A stretch of 64,000 nucleotides of DNA from Gnetum montanum (lineage: Eukaryota > Streptophyta > Gnetopsida > Gnetales > Gnetaceae): positions 130,707 to 194,706 of the forward strand of contig MNCI01000665.1 in assembly GCA_015680685.1 (NCBI GenBank), in the 5' to 3' direction. Position numbers and translations under genes: made by a program. The first letter of the stretch is position 1, and each line of letters opens with the position of its first letter. The notes beneath the pieces are model-generated. The model was not told the DNA's origin. It worked only from the letters and a program-made list of their open reading frames with translations, and searched no databases. Shown here piece by piece: positions 34,183-46,599 of the stretch.

Positions 34183-35013
34183 TGATGAAACACGTTTATC
34201 ATTTGCTACACGACGTCAGGGCTTGGTTCCAACGTTGGGTATCCGATGTTGGGGTATATACCCTAAGTCTATAAATATCGTGCTTAGGCTCTAGTTTTTT
34301 AAAAAGAAGTTGTTGGTTGGTTTTAGTCAGAGTAGCAAAGCTTTTGTTGTTTCTTCCTTTCAGAGTTAGAATATTTTCTGAGTGCCCATAGAAGGAGTCT
34401 AAGTGTGTATGGTTCTTTGATTGAGCACTAGTGTACTTGAGTGTAGTAGTGTAACGGGAATAAAATAAACTCTTTTGACAATCCTTGCAGCACTGAGAAT
34501 AGATTAATATTTTCTTTATTGCATTTTACTTTCTTGCTCTTTACTTTAATGCATTTGAATTAAGTAATTTATTTTCAATTGTTAATGAACATGAGCACGA
34601 CCATTTCAAGCACTCATATAGTACTTAGTAACCTAGCAAAACTTAACATTTGGTAGCCTAGCAGTGCTATATGTGTTTAGGGTATGTTCAGGAAAGTGGG
34701 GCGGTTACTTGTGTTAGGCTAGCTAGGCAATAGGTGAATTAGATCTTCAATTACTTTACTGTTTATTCTTGTTATAGGCGATCAAACTCATAAAATATAA
34801 AATAAGAAAAACCATATACCTCAATTACACTTAAACCATACCATTGAACTTCACAAGTCTAGTTGGGAAGACAACGAACATTCTCAATGCCCATTTCACT
34901 TCCTAGAAGAACTAGTACATTAGATAACTATAGGTCCAGAGAATTCAACTAGATTGCCCATAATGCCTTAGTGATTTGTATGGTTGGGCATAGGGGTACC
35001 TCGCTGTTCATCA
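34183..35013 (+). repeat. Second 5' LTR, different subfamily
   Basis: It starts tgatgaaacacg and ends gctgttcatca, the TG...CA limits of the family, and is followed by a primer site. Inside are a TATA box (tctataaatatc near 34270) and a region related to the minus-strand LTRs (accatatacctcaattacac near 34810 resembles the complement of 46910). No second copy of this LTR subfamily was found on the far side of the element. Confidence 0.65.
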
Positions 35014-35034
35014 TTGACACTGTTACTAGGGATG
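35014..35034 (+). other. Primer binding site, decayed tRNA-Asp type
   Basis: The sequence ttgacactgttactagggat follows the LTR terminus. Against TTGGCGCCGTTGCCGGGGAT the differences are mostly transitions, as expected from decay of methylated cytosines. Confidence 0.55.
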
Positions 35035-35173
35035 TTTTTGTTGTTTAGTGTGCTATCTAGGACTTTGTAAAAGTATTTATATCATTGGAATAAACCTTAG
35101 AGTCATATCTTGTTTTACCATTACTATAGCAAATTCTTAGTGTACACTGTGATTTTTCATTCGCTAACTAAAA

Positions 35174-38100
35174 ATGTCTTCTTCTCATAGGAGTGCTTCT
35201 TCATCCAAAATTGATAAAGTTAATCCACCAAAGGCTCAATAGTATCAAATTATATATACTCCTTGATGAGTATCTACTAAACTTCACCTTCAACCTACAC
35301 CAAGATGAATAGCTGTGGTAGCGTGACATGGAGGACAACATTGTGTTGCTGCTTGATCGTGCTGCTCCTGTAATGCTCTATCAAATGCTTGCACGATGTG
35401 GTCTTTAAGACTGCCATGGGGAGTATATTGTGAAAAATGCTAATGCTAGAGATTATCATCCCACTGAAGCATAACATAATACCTACGGGATTGATAGTTA
35501 GAGTAGCACTATGAACTTTCGAAGGGAAAAGGAATTAATGATCCTTCATTCTTGTCGTACCAACAAGCTAGTGGGGAACCCTTCTTTGGGTAGTTTCCAT
35601 TCAATGAAACACCTCTCTTTGACTTCGACGATGGAGGTCAAAACCAGAATTTGCACTCCATAGTTTAGAATCCTAATTTTGTTAACAAGGGATTCAATGA
35701 AAAAGAAGGATTTGAAGGGGCAAGTTAAGACAACGATGCAGACAAGAAGCAAGATTGTGATCATGGTTGTGATCACCAAAGAGGAAGTAGCAAGCACCCT
35801 GATGGTGCTGGTTCCCCTTCCTCTTTTCCTAAATCATCGTCTTCTTCTTCTTCTAGCTGTGATTGTGACCACAGAAGGCAAGATCATGATGGAGGTGATC
35901 GAAATGAGAAAAATAACTGACGGGACCAAAATAACCAAACTAATTGTTGAGACAGATAAGATCAAGGGCACAAATGATCAAGAGAGGCACATTGCCATGA
36001 ATGAAAGGGTAGTAGAGGGTGGCACCATGATCAAGGCCTCAATGAGCTTGTATTTTAGCTAAAGTATGCTTAACATAAAAAGGTAGTCAGAATTCCAACA
36101 AGGCATGTGAAGGATAGTCAGATCAAATTGTTAAACATGAACCATATTCCTCGATTTGAAGGAGGATATAACTCTGATCTGCAGAATCATCTTCAAGCTT
36201 TCCAAGATGCATGTGCCTTGCAAAACATAGAAAACAAGTGGTAGAAACTGAAGCTGTTTTCTAGGATACTTATCAAAGAAGCAAAAAACTGGTATTGGTC
36301 CTTAAAGTTAGAATCTATCAGATGATGGAGTACCATGCTTGAGTTGTTCAATGATAAGTATCAAATGTACTCCAGAGTGTCCAACTTAAGGAAGTAGATT
36401 CAAGGGTGGAAACAAGGAACACATGAACCCTTGGATGCTGCCATTAGCCAATGCTATGCCTTGATGCACAAATGTCCTAGCCATGATTATTCTCAATTGG
36501 TTCAACTTCGCCAAATTGTAGACGAGCTTTGTAATGAAACAAGGAAAACCCTTGGTATCTATGCCCAAGGGTGATTGTTATAACTAACTGCCTGTTAGAT
36601 ATAAAGATTAATCGCGTATGTAGCTAAAGAGGAGGAAAAACTAAGAAAAAGAGAAAGTGTAGAAGAGTATAATCATGATCCTTTTATTCACAAGAGGGAG
36701 GTTCAATTCTATGATAGTGAGGATGAGTCTGTGTTTGATGAGGTAGTGCATAAGAAAGCCTTGCCACTCCAACAATTCTAATCTAAACTTATAGCCAAGG
36801 TTGATCAATTAAGGGACTCAATGGACAATGGATTTCAAGCTATCCTCAAAATTGCTGAGGAGTCTAAAGAACAAAGTAGTGAGTGTGAGCGTAAGAGGTG
36901 TAAGGAAGCTGAACATGCATATTACAAAGGTAAGGACAAGAATGCTACAATAGAAGAGGTTACGAGTAGTGAATCAAATGATGATAATGGGTGTGACATA
37001 TGTTAGTACGAACATCCTAAGGGATGTTGCCCCATAGTGTCACATCTACAAGAGTTTGGGGTGTATGCCTTACATCCATGACTTACACAAAGGAAAACAT
37101 CCAAAAGGTTACCTTATCCTTAAGGTAATTTTAGGCAGTTTCACTAGCAATAATCTTATTATCCAAGTGGAGGTACACTGCAACCATATGAATAGTATCA
37201 ACAATGGCAACAACCACAATCATGGGCATTGGCACCGCCAAGACAACAATACCCTTATCGAAAACTTGATCCATATGGTTACCATGTTTAGCAACCCATG
37301 TCTCCATGTGACTCCTCCAGTCATGTTTCTAATATCTAGCCTTACTACCACCCTTTAGATTATTACTGAGCTTATTTGCCACATGAAAGAAGGAACACCG
37401 CCTCTTATCCTTATCCTCCTCCTATCCTTGCACATACTCCTCCTCCAGTTGCACAACTACCACCTACTCCACCAATGTAGGGTGAATTGTCTGCTCAACC
37501 ATAACAACGCAATGCTACGAGGGTTATTAATCTACAACCAAATCATCAATTGGAGGGGTTGAATGTTTGATCAAAGAAAAGACCTTTCTTTCAACCCCAC
37601 AGTTTTCCTAAGCCTTCACCTACACCCATGGTTGACAACCTTGCTCCTGCTTCCTCCTCCTCTGTATCACATTCCTTTCGACTTCCTTCAAACAAAACTC
37701 TGCCAAGGATCCATACTATAATGCTTACTTATACTATGTTTGATTGGATCTGTGCAGGAAACCTTCCTAGGAAATTAGCTGATCTTGGAAATCCTCTAAT
37801 CTATTTGCAGATTGCTAGGAACAAACTGTGCAAGGTTCTTCTCGATTTAGGTTCTTATGTTAATTTGATTTCTCATGAGATGTACACTACCTAGAACCTA
37901 CCTTCTCTGAAGAAGAGTAACATAAGATTAGAAGTAGAAAACCAATCCATTACTGTTCCATTGGGACTGGTAGAAGACATTGTGACCACTGTTTATGGGT
38001 GCTCTTATCCTACTGATTTCTTGGTAATCAAAGTGGAGAACTACAAAGGGGATTTTCCAATCATCATGGAAAGGGCATAGCTAAGCACCATCAATGAAAG

Positions 38101-38512
38101 AATGGGCATCAAAGATCTTTCCTTGGATATATCTAAAGAAAATGCATTTGGAAAGATTGAGAAGAAAAGAGTTCCTTACATTGCATACAACAATATTGGG
38201 TGCAATTGTGTGTAGAAACTTTGGGCAATCAAGGAAGCATCTATTTCTGCATGCAAATAGTGTGTGCTAAAAGTAGACATTCAAAGGTGTTTGTACGCAA
38301 CAACCACAAAATAAGAGGATACGCAATAGCTGACCACTAATTCTAAAAGTAGCACACTTTGCATGGAACCAACCAAGTGCCTGATATGTGCATATGTCAC
38401 AGGCATGGATAAACTCAAGTAAGTTCATCACCAACTCTTTGATGACATAAAGATAACACTCATTGGGGAGAGTTGAAAATTCTTGAAAAATTCAAACAAG
38501 AGCCCCTTGAGT
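35174..38512 (+). pseudogene. Athila-like gag, protease and RT start, decayed
   Basis: A start at 35174 (MSSSHRSASSSKIDKVNPPK) is followed by a stop. The gag core lies at 36090-36400: RIPTRHVKDSQIKLLNMNHI, HLQAFQDACALQNIENK, LFNDKYQMYSRVSNLRK, then ALMHKCPSHDYSQLVQLRQI and LCNETRKTLGIYAQG. The Cys/His motif CDIC-YEHPKGCCP is near 36990-37035. A Pro-rich tail follows to about 37620. The protease at 37780-38120 has VLLDLGSYVNLISHEMY; its active site is LDLGS where LDSGA is usual, so the key Ser/Thr is lost. The start of RT, LKILEKFKQEPLELK, is seen at 38470-38512 and then breaks off into a second gag. Numerous stops. Confidence 0.75.
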
Positions 38513-40650
38513 TGAAAACAACATCACTTACAAGCCTTCCATGATGCTTGTGCCTTGCAAAATATCAAAAATAAGTGACAAAAGCCTAAGGTCTTCCCTA
38601 GGACACTAATAGAAGAAGCTGAAAGTTGGTATAGCTCATTGGAACCAAGTTCCATCCACCAGTGGTCTACAATGCTAGAACTTTTCAACAAAAAATACCA
38701 AACCTATGTGAGAGTGTCCAACATAAGAAAACAAATCCAAGGGTGAAGCCAAGAAAATCATGAACCCTTGGATGTCGCCTTGGATAGATACTATTCGCTA
38801 CTACATAGATGTCCCAGCCATAATTTCTCTCAAAAAGAGCAACTTTTCCACATCATAGATGGGCTTCATAATGAAATGAGGGAGACCCTTGGGATTTATG
38901 CCAAGGTCAATTGTATGAACTGAAAGTCCATCAAATACAAAGGCTAATTCAGTGGGTGGAAAAAGTAGAAGGAGAGCAATGTAAAGAAAAATAACTGGGA
39001 TCCCACTCTTCAAAAGAAAAAGGTCCATATCTATGATGAGGAAAAAGAGGTAGCTCTTGATGAGGTGACTTCATAACAAACCTTGCTAATACAAAAGTAT
39101 ATCAATGAGCTTGAAGCAAAGCTAGATAAGATGTTAGAATGGATAAATGAGAAAGTTACAACTTGTGTAGAAAACATAGAGGAGAGAGTAATGCATAACA
39201 AATCAAGTGACCACAACAAAAGGAGGAAAAGGAAACAAGAGATAGGTAAGAACACTGATTGACAAAAAGGAAAAATGGTTGTGGAAGAAGAGGCTATAGA
39301 CTTAACCACCAAAGAAGATGATGGATGTGACATTTGCATATATGATCATTCAAAGGGCTATTACCTAGTCATGTTACATGTACATGAGTATTAGGCTTTT
39401 GCATTGAATCCCAAGTTCATACAAAAGGAAATGCCTAGGAAATTACCTTACTCACAAGGTAATTATAGACAATCCTACAACCAACCATACTATCCTAGTG
39501 GGACTTCCTTACCAGCCTCAACACTATCATCAACTGCAATGGCAAAATCCACAGTCATGTGAGTAGCCATCATCAAACCATCACTACCCTTATTATTATC
39601 CAAACCCATATAGATATTATGTTTGATAACCTATTTCCTTGACTAGTTCCACTTTTTCTATGTCGAATCACTACTATCACTCTCCTAAATATCATTGACC
39701 TGTGACATCTTCTGAAGGATCACCACCTCATGCCTCTCATCCTCCATCATATCCTCAATATTCTCATACTTACCTTCACCATATGTCACAGCCAACAACA
39801 CAAGAAGGTTCAACACCACAACATCAACAAAAGAATGCCACTTGTGCTATGAACATACACAGAAATGATAACGCTAGTAGATCTTAACCACAACCTTGGA
39901 AACATCCTTTCTTTAGGATAGTTTCCTCACACAAGCACAAAAGATGTAGACCTACTAGCACATCAAAACTAACATAAGGCCAATCTGGTACAACATCCTT
40001 CCTTATTGGAATGATGTCTCCAAATCATACAAAAATGCTAACAACCACTACCACTCTAACACAAGACATAAATGATGAACTTATCATTGTGGAAAGACAA
40101 GAAAATCCATGCGTCACTAATAGTCAAGTGTGCAATTGTGGGCCAGAAATTCAACATATTAACAAAAACTGCATCAAAACTAAGGAACAAGTGTCTGAGC
40201 AAAAACCAATCTACGGAGTAGCCACTAAACCAGAAGACAACCAGTGGCTTGAAAATGAGAATATAAACTTTTTTCAAAGATGCATGGAGGTAACTGATTA
40301 GCTTATTAGTTCTAGACTTAAGAAAACAAACCAAACATAGGACTTAGACACAGATATCTTACACTTTGATTATACACTAAAAGAGGATATTCAAAAAAGA
40401 GACTTGGGAATTAAAATAGAAAATCAAGAAGAAGAAGCAAACATATTTGGACCTCCAAGTGGAAATGCCTTCAAGTCCAAATGAAGATATGTCTTCGAAT
40501 GATCCAAAGGAGACTATCACCAATGTTAGATTGTGTAGTCCATCTCTTGAATGCACAGTCATAAGATTATTCATGGGGGAGATGCTCCATCCTAGTTGAA
40601 GAACTAATAAGTATTTTTCATCATTTTTTGTTTTATAATTTTTTATCATT
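38513..40650 (+). pseudogene. Second gag copy fused after the RT start
   Basis: It begins inside the gag core (HHLQAFHDACALQNIKNK) with no leader or N-terminus. It runs through ESWYSSLEPSS, LFNKKYQTYVRVSNIRKQIQ, YSLLHRCPSHNFSQK and LHNEMRETLGIYA, to the motif CDICIYDHSKGYY near 39330, then a Pro/Tyr/Ser-rich tail (39700-39800) and a CNCGPEIQHINKNC segment near 40130-40165. Several stops and shifts. This copy differs clearly from the gag at 36090, so it is from another element and not a recent tandem duplication. Confidence 0.7.
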
Positions 40651-41972
40651 TGCCTATTTCTTCCAAAATTTTCTAATTCTTCATATGTTTTCCATTTTGT
40701 AATATTTTTCTTTTCTTTATATTTCTCTCTCTTCTTGAGTCATTCTCTTTTTGTTTCATGAATTTATTTTATGTTTTTGTTAATAATATTTCCAAATCAT
40801 GATGTAGAAGTTAATGCTATGTGTTGGGTTTTGTGCTATGTTATCAAGATGATTGGGTAAGTAATTGTGTAAAGCAGTGAGACCACCTCATCCAATCCTC
40901 TGGTTCTTTGAATAAAAGGTCTTATGGATGGAAACAATTTAATTCTTCTTTTATGAAACTAAAATTCATCAATGATCATTGTACCTTGAAGAAATAGGGA
41001 ATGACCAAGTGGGAATGGCAAAGGATGTGACCTCAAGGGGACTTGTTGGGTTCTCTTCTTGACTTCTTTCATATGGTTTATGACTTCTCTTGGAATGTAT
41101 CATCACTCCTTTGTCAACCAATAACAAGAGACTGAAAGTCTTTGCATGGTGTAATTCCCATAAAAAAGTTAAAAAAAATTTAAAATCCAAAAAAAAATAA
41201 TAATAATGAAAATTCAAAGCACACCCCTTAAAAAAATAATAATGGGCTACAAGCACTAGTTATGGGGTTGGAAAGACGTGTTACTCATGCCTGAAGATGA
41301 TCCTCTAACTAAGGCCCTTCCTTCTTCTCTTTTTGAAGTGATGATTGTTTTTTGAGGTGGTTATGGACTCATGGTGGCCAGCAGAAAGGAACACATCAAT
41401 GCAAGGTCATTATTCATGGTATGGACCTGGTTTGAATTTGGACAAATGGGTATGCTGATCATTTTAATCACATTTTTCACAAGAACCTATTGTGGACATG
41501 GTCAAGTACCTTACATCCTGATCTTTACAGTCCCTTCTCGTCCCATTATTCACCTCACTACAGCATGTGATTATGAATTTTTTGGTTTTGTGTAGTATAG
41601 TGCAACATCCTAACCTCATTAGTTGTATGTTGTTTGGAATAAAGGCAAGGTCTACATTTAACTTCTCAGGTGCCCACAAACATCTATAAAACTATTTATG
41701 CAAGGGCATTATGGCAAGAGCTTTCTTTGGCAAGGACCCACTTGCATAACTTTTGTTGATCATGGCTTTGAACTAACCTTCACATCTTGTAGAACATCAG
41801 TGATGGTTTCTTTGAATTTATGCATGATTTTGGAACTACTTCTATCCATTTCATTAATTTTTCCTACTTTTCTATTTCCATATCCATTATTATTTCTTAG
41901 TCATCTTCTGAATTAGACCTTTGGTTTCAATTGTTCGACAACTTGTGTTCTTTCGAAGTTACGCTTATTAGT
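40651..41972 (+). mobile_element. 3' non-coding region of the plus-strand element
   Basis: The block 41137-41316 (agtctttgcatggtgtaatt ... caaagcacacccctt ... gggctacaagcactagt ... gttactcatgcctg ... ctaaggcccttcc) is the counterpart, in the opposite orientation, of the two flanks of the nested element at 48890-54751. It shows this part of the family without that insertion. No open frame of known family was seen in it. Confidence 0.65.
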
Positions 41973-41987
41973 CATGGGGGCTAGGAA
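41973..41987 (+). other. Polypurine tract before the 3' LTR
   Basis: The sequence catgggggctaggaa lies directly upstream of the LTR start TGTCC. It corresponds to the CGTGGGGGTA tract of the minus-strand family members and would prime plus-strand DNA synthesis. Confidence 0.6.
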
Positions 41988-42798
41988 TGTCCACTTTATG
42001 ATTTTTCTAACATCCTATTTTTGAACATCATGGTAACTAATAGTAATTGATCAAAATAATGTGAAAAACTTGATGATTTTAGTTACCTCATAGCCAAAAT
42101 TTTGCAGTTCTATTCTGTAGCCTTAGAGAATAATCAATGAGTGAACACTGTGTGAATCTGAGTTAGTTGTACAACGTCTTATTCAAGTGGCAATGTACTT
42201 GGACACATTCCATGAATGACAATAAGATCAAGATTGATTCTTATTCATTCCATCATTTTGACTTAGATTAGATTTACTTTTTATGCAATTTACTTTTTAT
42301 GTACTTAGTTAATATTTACATTTCCATGCATATTAATGAATTGGTGGAATGAGTGTAACTAGTTTTAAGCATAGACAAGGATTCACTTGGTAACCCTAGC
42401 AGCATTATTGCTTGGTTTGCCCAATAGCATAGCGCTTGGCAATCTTGATAGTGGAGACGTGGGTTCAAGACATGTACAACAAGCTAGGAATGGACACTCA
42501 TCACACGTAAGCTAGTTTAGACTTTACTTTCCATTGTTAATCAACTTAAAATAATTAATTTCTTCATTATCATTAGGAGTAGCATAAGGCCAAAACAAGA
42601 TCAATTATTATATGCCTCACTTTGGACTAAACCATACATGACAAAGCTACCACTAGTCCAAGTGGGACAATAGCAAACTGCAATCAAGACATAATGATCT
42701 AGATGCCACAACTAGTCCCATCCATGGAATTCCACTGGATTGTGCATGAATGCTTGTGATTCATATGGTTGGGCATAGGGGTACCTTGTCGCTCATCA
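41988..42798 (+). repeat. Right LTR of the plus-strand mosaic
   Basis: It is 811 bp from tgtccactttatga to cgctcatca and pairs with 33340-34182. The terminus is followed by attagtgtaacacttggaga, which is also the start of the 1.55-kb repeat. That sequence could be a target duplication next to a repeat or a decayed primer site belonging to this LTR. Confidence 0.7.
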
Positions 42799-44370
42799 AT
42801 TAGTGTAACACTTGGAGATACCATCATGAATTTTTAAAATTGACTAGGTATGTTAATAATTGAATCACTAATTATATATGGATGTTATTTTAGCTGGGTC
42901 ATACTTTACAAGTACAATATTGTTAGTCTACTCTTACTAGAGAATCACTAGTGGTAGTAAAGCATCCTAAAGAGGAAGTGTGTTCTAGATAACATGCAAC
43001 TAGGGTGAAATAGAAGCCATTGTTATTGCTACTAGTGTTCATACATTTTTTTTAACACAATTGATCTTTTAAACTCCAATAATAACTTGATCATTTTCAA
43101 AAGGCTAACTACATTTATCAAAAGGTTTTAATTAGAGAAATGTATTTATCATCATGAATTTTACTAAGGATTAAACTAATACAAAAGAATCCTTTCCTTT
43201 GTGAAGTTTCCACTATAAAATATAAAAATGGTAACAAATCCGATAGGCACATATCCATATTTCCAAAAGATGCATAAAAACATAACAAAAAAACTTCACC
43301 TTTAAAAAACACTACAAGGTTGAAAAATCTACTTTGCTTGCATATCGTTTTAGGAAAAAAGTAAGTAGGAATAATATTTGACTAAGTTAGATATAAATGA
43401 ATATTTGCCTATAAAATTTTAAATGAAACATAAATAAAAATAGATGTTAGTTGAAAAAATTTAGTAATAAATTTGAAAGTATTCTCACATTTATTTAAAT
43501 TGGTTGACTTCATATATTTATTAGTTATAATAATCTTGCATATCAGTTACAAAGCATTAGTAAAATTGAAACAAGAAAGATTAGCTATAGCAAAACTAGT
43601 TGTTCTTATTGCTTAACACAATGTTCCTAGTTAATAGTTCAATATTATAAGGGTAAATTTATATGGTCTTTCATGCCATTACTAGTAAGGATAAATAGAT
43701 TTTTTATGATAAATCAAGATGATAAGCTCAATTCCACATGCCAAAAATACTAAATAGTCTTTTGATAGGGCATTCTATAAAAGAAAAATTTATACAACCT
43801 TGTTTTTTAACAAAGCAAGAAAAGGTGGGTTACACATTTCCCTAAAAGGTATGCACAATAATATGACAATTGTTTCTTGAGAGACACAAGGACTCATTAG
43901 TCTCATTGGATTTGAAAATACACAAGCACATCTGAAAGAAATAATTAGAAACTTGGAATCATATACGATAAGAAGGAAGACTTTAGAATTGATAGAATGA
44001 AAACCATGTCTATGATGTAACCATATTACTTATTTCATCATAAGGATACAATGTCATATATCTTAAACCTCTAACAAGTTTCATAAATGTCAAGATTTTT
44101 GGAGTGCACCAAAGTGGTATTTCACATCAACACTCGGGTAACCTAGAAAACTAATGTTTGAGGTGATAAATACTATTATATTAAAATAATTTCAACAAAA
44201 TAAGCATATGATTGTCACTAATGATTCATAGTGAATAAAGATTGGATTTCTTGATACATAAGCACACAAGATCATAATTGCAAGAATTACAATGATTGAA
44301 ATAAGTAGAAATTTATAAAAGACATATCCTTAGTAACCATAATTATTTTGATAAAAATATATTATTGTTG
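42799..44370 (+). repeat. 1.55-kb dispersed repeat, copy B
   Basis: It is collinear with 12129-13675, beginning attagtgtaacacttggaga and ending ataaaaatatattattgttg. A 26-base insertion (caagaaagattagctatagc...) near 43571 is present only here. No open frame is conserved between the two copies, which argues against a protein-coding function. Confidence 0.75.
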
Positions 44371-44429
44371 AAAATCACCTTCATAGACAAAGGATAGAGT
44401 TTGTTGACTTGAATTATTATAGACTTGAG

Positions 44430-44755
44430 GACTAGGCTATCAACAACCCAGATGTGAATACAAGGCTGCCAACCACTGTGATGTGAATCCAAGGCAGCCT
44501 TTATAAATAAAGGTAGAGCTGCTTCTTACTTCTATGATTTTTATCATTTCACTGCAGAAATTGATGAATTAGTGGGCCCCTTGAAAGCCTGCTGCCAACA
44601 ACCCAGATGTGAATCCAAGGCTACCAACTACCCTGATGTGAATCCAAGGCAGGTTGCTAAGTACATATAGAGGTGCTTCTTACTTCTATGATTTTGACGT
44701 TCCGCTTCAGAAATTGATGAAGGAGCGAGCCCCTTCAAAGCCTGCTGAGGCAACA
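44430..44755 (+). repeat. Two-unit tandem duplication with internal 30-base repeats
   Basis: Each unit of about 155 bases contains caacccagatgtgaatNcaa, then a second tgatgtgaatccaaggcag, then gctgcttcttacttctatga or gtgcttcttacttctatgat, then cagaaattgatgaaNNag and a cccctt(g/c)aaagcctgctg end. The gatgtgaatccaaggc core therefore occurs four times. A TATA-like tttataaataaagg lies in unit 1. Confidence 0.7.
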
Positions 44756-46129
44756 ATTATGCATTGAGAATTTTTTGTGCTTCGAAAGGCACGCTCGGAC
44801 TTCTTTGACCTTGCCCCCCATATGCACAGGTCACATGAGCTGGGTTTTGTAATCAATGAGCTTTTGGTTAAAAATTGACGTCATTTTGGATTTATATGAA
44901 AATAAAACCAGAATTAGCAAATATTCTTACATATAAAAGTATTTTGTAAGCAGTGTTAAATAAGGAAAAATCATGTTTGGATGTGTTTACAAATGTTTGT
45001 GAAGCATATTTTGGCATCCAAAATGCAAAAGAGATACCAATAATAATTTTTTATTCTATTCTAAAACATTGTCAAAATGGTTTGCTGTCCAAATTGCATT
45101 GCAAATTTTTAAAATATCTCCATAGATTTCAATATTGTGAAAGCTGAATATCTAATGTACAACTATTCTTTCTCACATACCAGTTGCATCCCTGTGTCAT
45201 CCTAAGAAAACCATGGCATCCCTAAATGTATTTAAGGATACATCCTAACTTCCCCACAGCCCTAGTGTCCACTTCTTGCAAGTGTTATCTGAATAAAGAA
45301 CTTGAAATTAATTTATAAGGAAAAATAAAATCAGAATTAGCAAATATCCTTACATATAAAAGTCTCTTCTCAGTGTTATTTGAATAAGGAACTTGAAATT
45401 GTTTTAAAAATTTCATCATGAGTAGACCACAATTTGATTTCAATATTTACGCTTATAAAACATATATGACAGATAATACATATTAATTATATTGTATTAG
45501 CAAACTTTGTGTTTTTAAATTCTATCCTTAAATGGACACTATGTACTACCATTTGTAAAAACTCATTTGCTAGGCATTAGGCAAAGCAAGTGGGTTGAGT
45601 AAGCTCTACAATTTTAGTTAAATAAGTAAAACTATCACATACATTCATTAACCTAAAGGATGTAAATTTACTACACTTCAATGATAAAATAGAATTTTTG
45701 ACAGAGTTATAATTGTTATTAACATGATGAAATCATGGTAGGCAAAAGAGGATGTAGAATTATTACCATTATTAACGCAGATAATTGAAATGCACGTAAG
45801 CTCATTTTGAAGTATGAAAGTTATAATATAGTATCATATACCTTATTTTTATGGTTAACAACTTGTGAGATTCTACAAATCAAGATTGTTGTATGATATG
45901 AGATTTACCATAGTTACTGATATTACATCTTCAAAATTCGATTCTGTAAGCCATAAACTTCAACGAGCTTAATGTCAAATTAAACTAACCTATGTATTTG
46001 AGTATAAGTGTAAAATTATTTTTAAAGTATAAAATTAAAATGAACTAACCTCAGCATGTACCATTGCATCTCATAAACTACAATGTGGTTTGATTCAAAA
46101 TAACTAATTGCATTCATTTTAAAGAAGTT
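44756..46129. other. Non-coding DNA with short local repeats
   Basis: The block agaattagcaaatatNcttacatataaaagt occurs at about 44911 and 45333. A gtgttatNtgaataaNgaacttgaaatt block occurs near 45283 and 45376. No gene is recognised. Confidence 0.4.
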
Positions 46130-46245
46130 TATCCAAGAAAAGTAAGTTAGATAAACTCAACATTGTTCATTAGTATTGACTCATTACTTAAGATTTCAAA
46201 TCAAGAGTCTTTGTCACTAGGCTAACACCTTATTTTCGATACTAA
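46130..46245 (-). repeat. tRNA-derived SINE-like remnant
   Basis: On the minus strand it reads aaggtgttagcctagtgaca, agactcttgatttgaaatc, then agtaatgagtcaatactaat and gaacaatgttgag. The order and spacing equal those of the copy at 46600-46736, with an A-box-like tagcctagtg. Confidence 0.5.
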
Positions 46246-46261
46246 AGCAATGTGACCTAAC

Positions 46262-46385
46262 CCTATGGATTTGGTCTTGGTGATGCTTACCATCCACCAT
46301 CTACTAGTAATACCAAGATGATCCTATAGATTTGGACCCAGTGATGCCTACCATTTATCATCTACTACTAACACTAAGATGATGA
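46262..46385 (+). repeat. Two-copy short tandem repeat, about 62-bp unit
   Basis: Both copies contain cctatNgatttggNcNNNgt, gatgcNtaccatNNaNcatc and tactaNtaaNacNaagatga in the same order. Confidence 0.6.
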
Positions 46386-46599
46386 TTGTTGATGGTATGC
46401 AAATTATTTTCTTAACAATAAAGTGATTTGAGATGTCTAGAACAACACATTAACATACGTGTCTTGTTGGTACTAGTTTTTGAACTCGATACTTTTGGGT
46501 ATAAAACAATGCGAGCTAATTGAAAAATGGTTTGTGGTTGATAGTACATGAATTATTAATTTTTTGATTTATTAAATAATAATTTTTTGGGGTGTTGGA

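Larger units (their letters stand above)
33340..42798 (+). mobile_element. Athila-like gypsy mosaic element, plus strand
   Basis: Two related LTRs in the same orientation bound the region (33340-34182 and 41988-42798). A second 5' LTR and primer site (34183-35034) lie inside. The interior carries gag, protease, the start of RT, a second gag and a 3' region with polypurine tract. RT, RNase H and integrase are missing. Matching target duplications were not found: ccaaa/caaaa lies before the left LTR and attag after the right one. The structure is best read as two elements merged by recombination or nesting. Confidence 0.7.

Noticed and set aside
35679-36062. 127-codon plus-strand frame in the gag region
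   Set aside because: Another frame over the same bases gives the Lys/Asp/His/Ser-rich gag sequence leading into the gag core, so this frame is a shadow.
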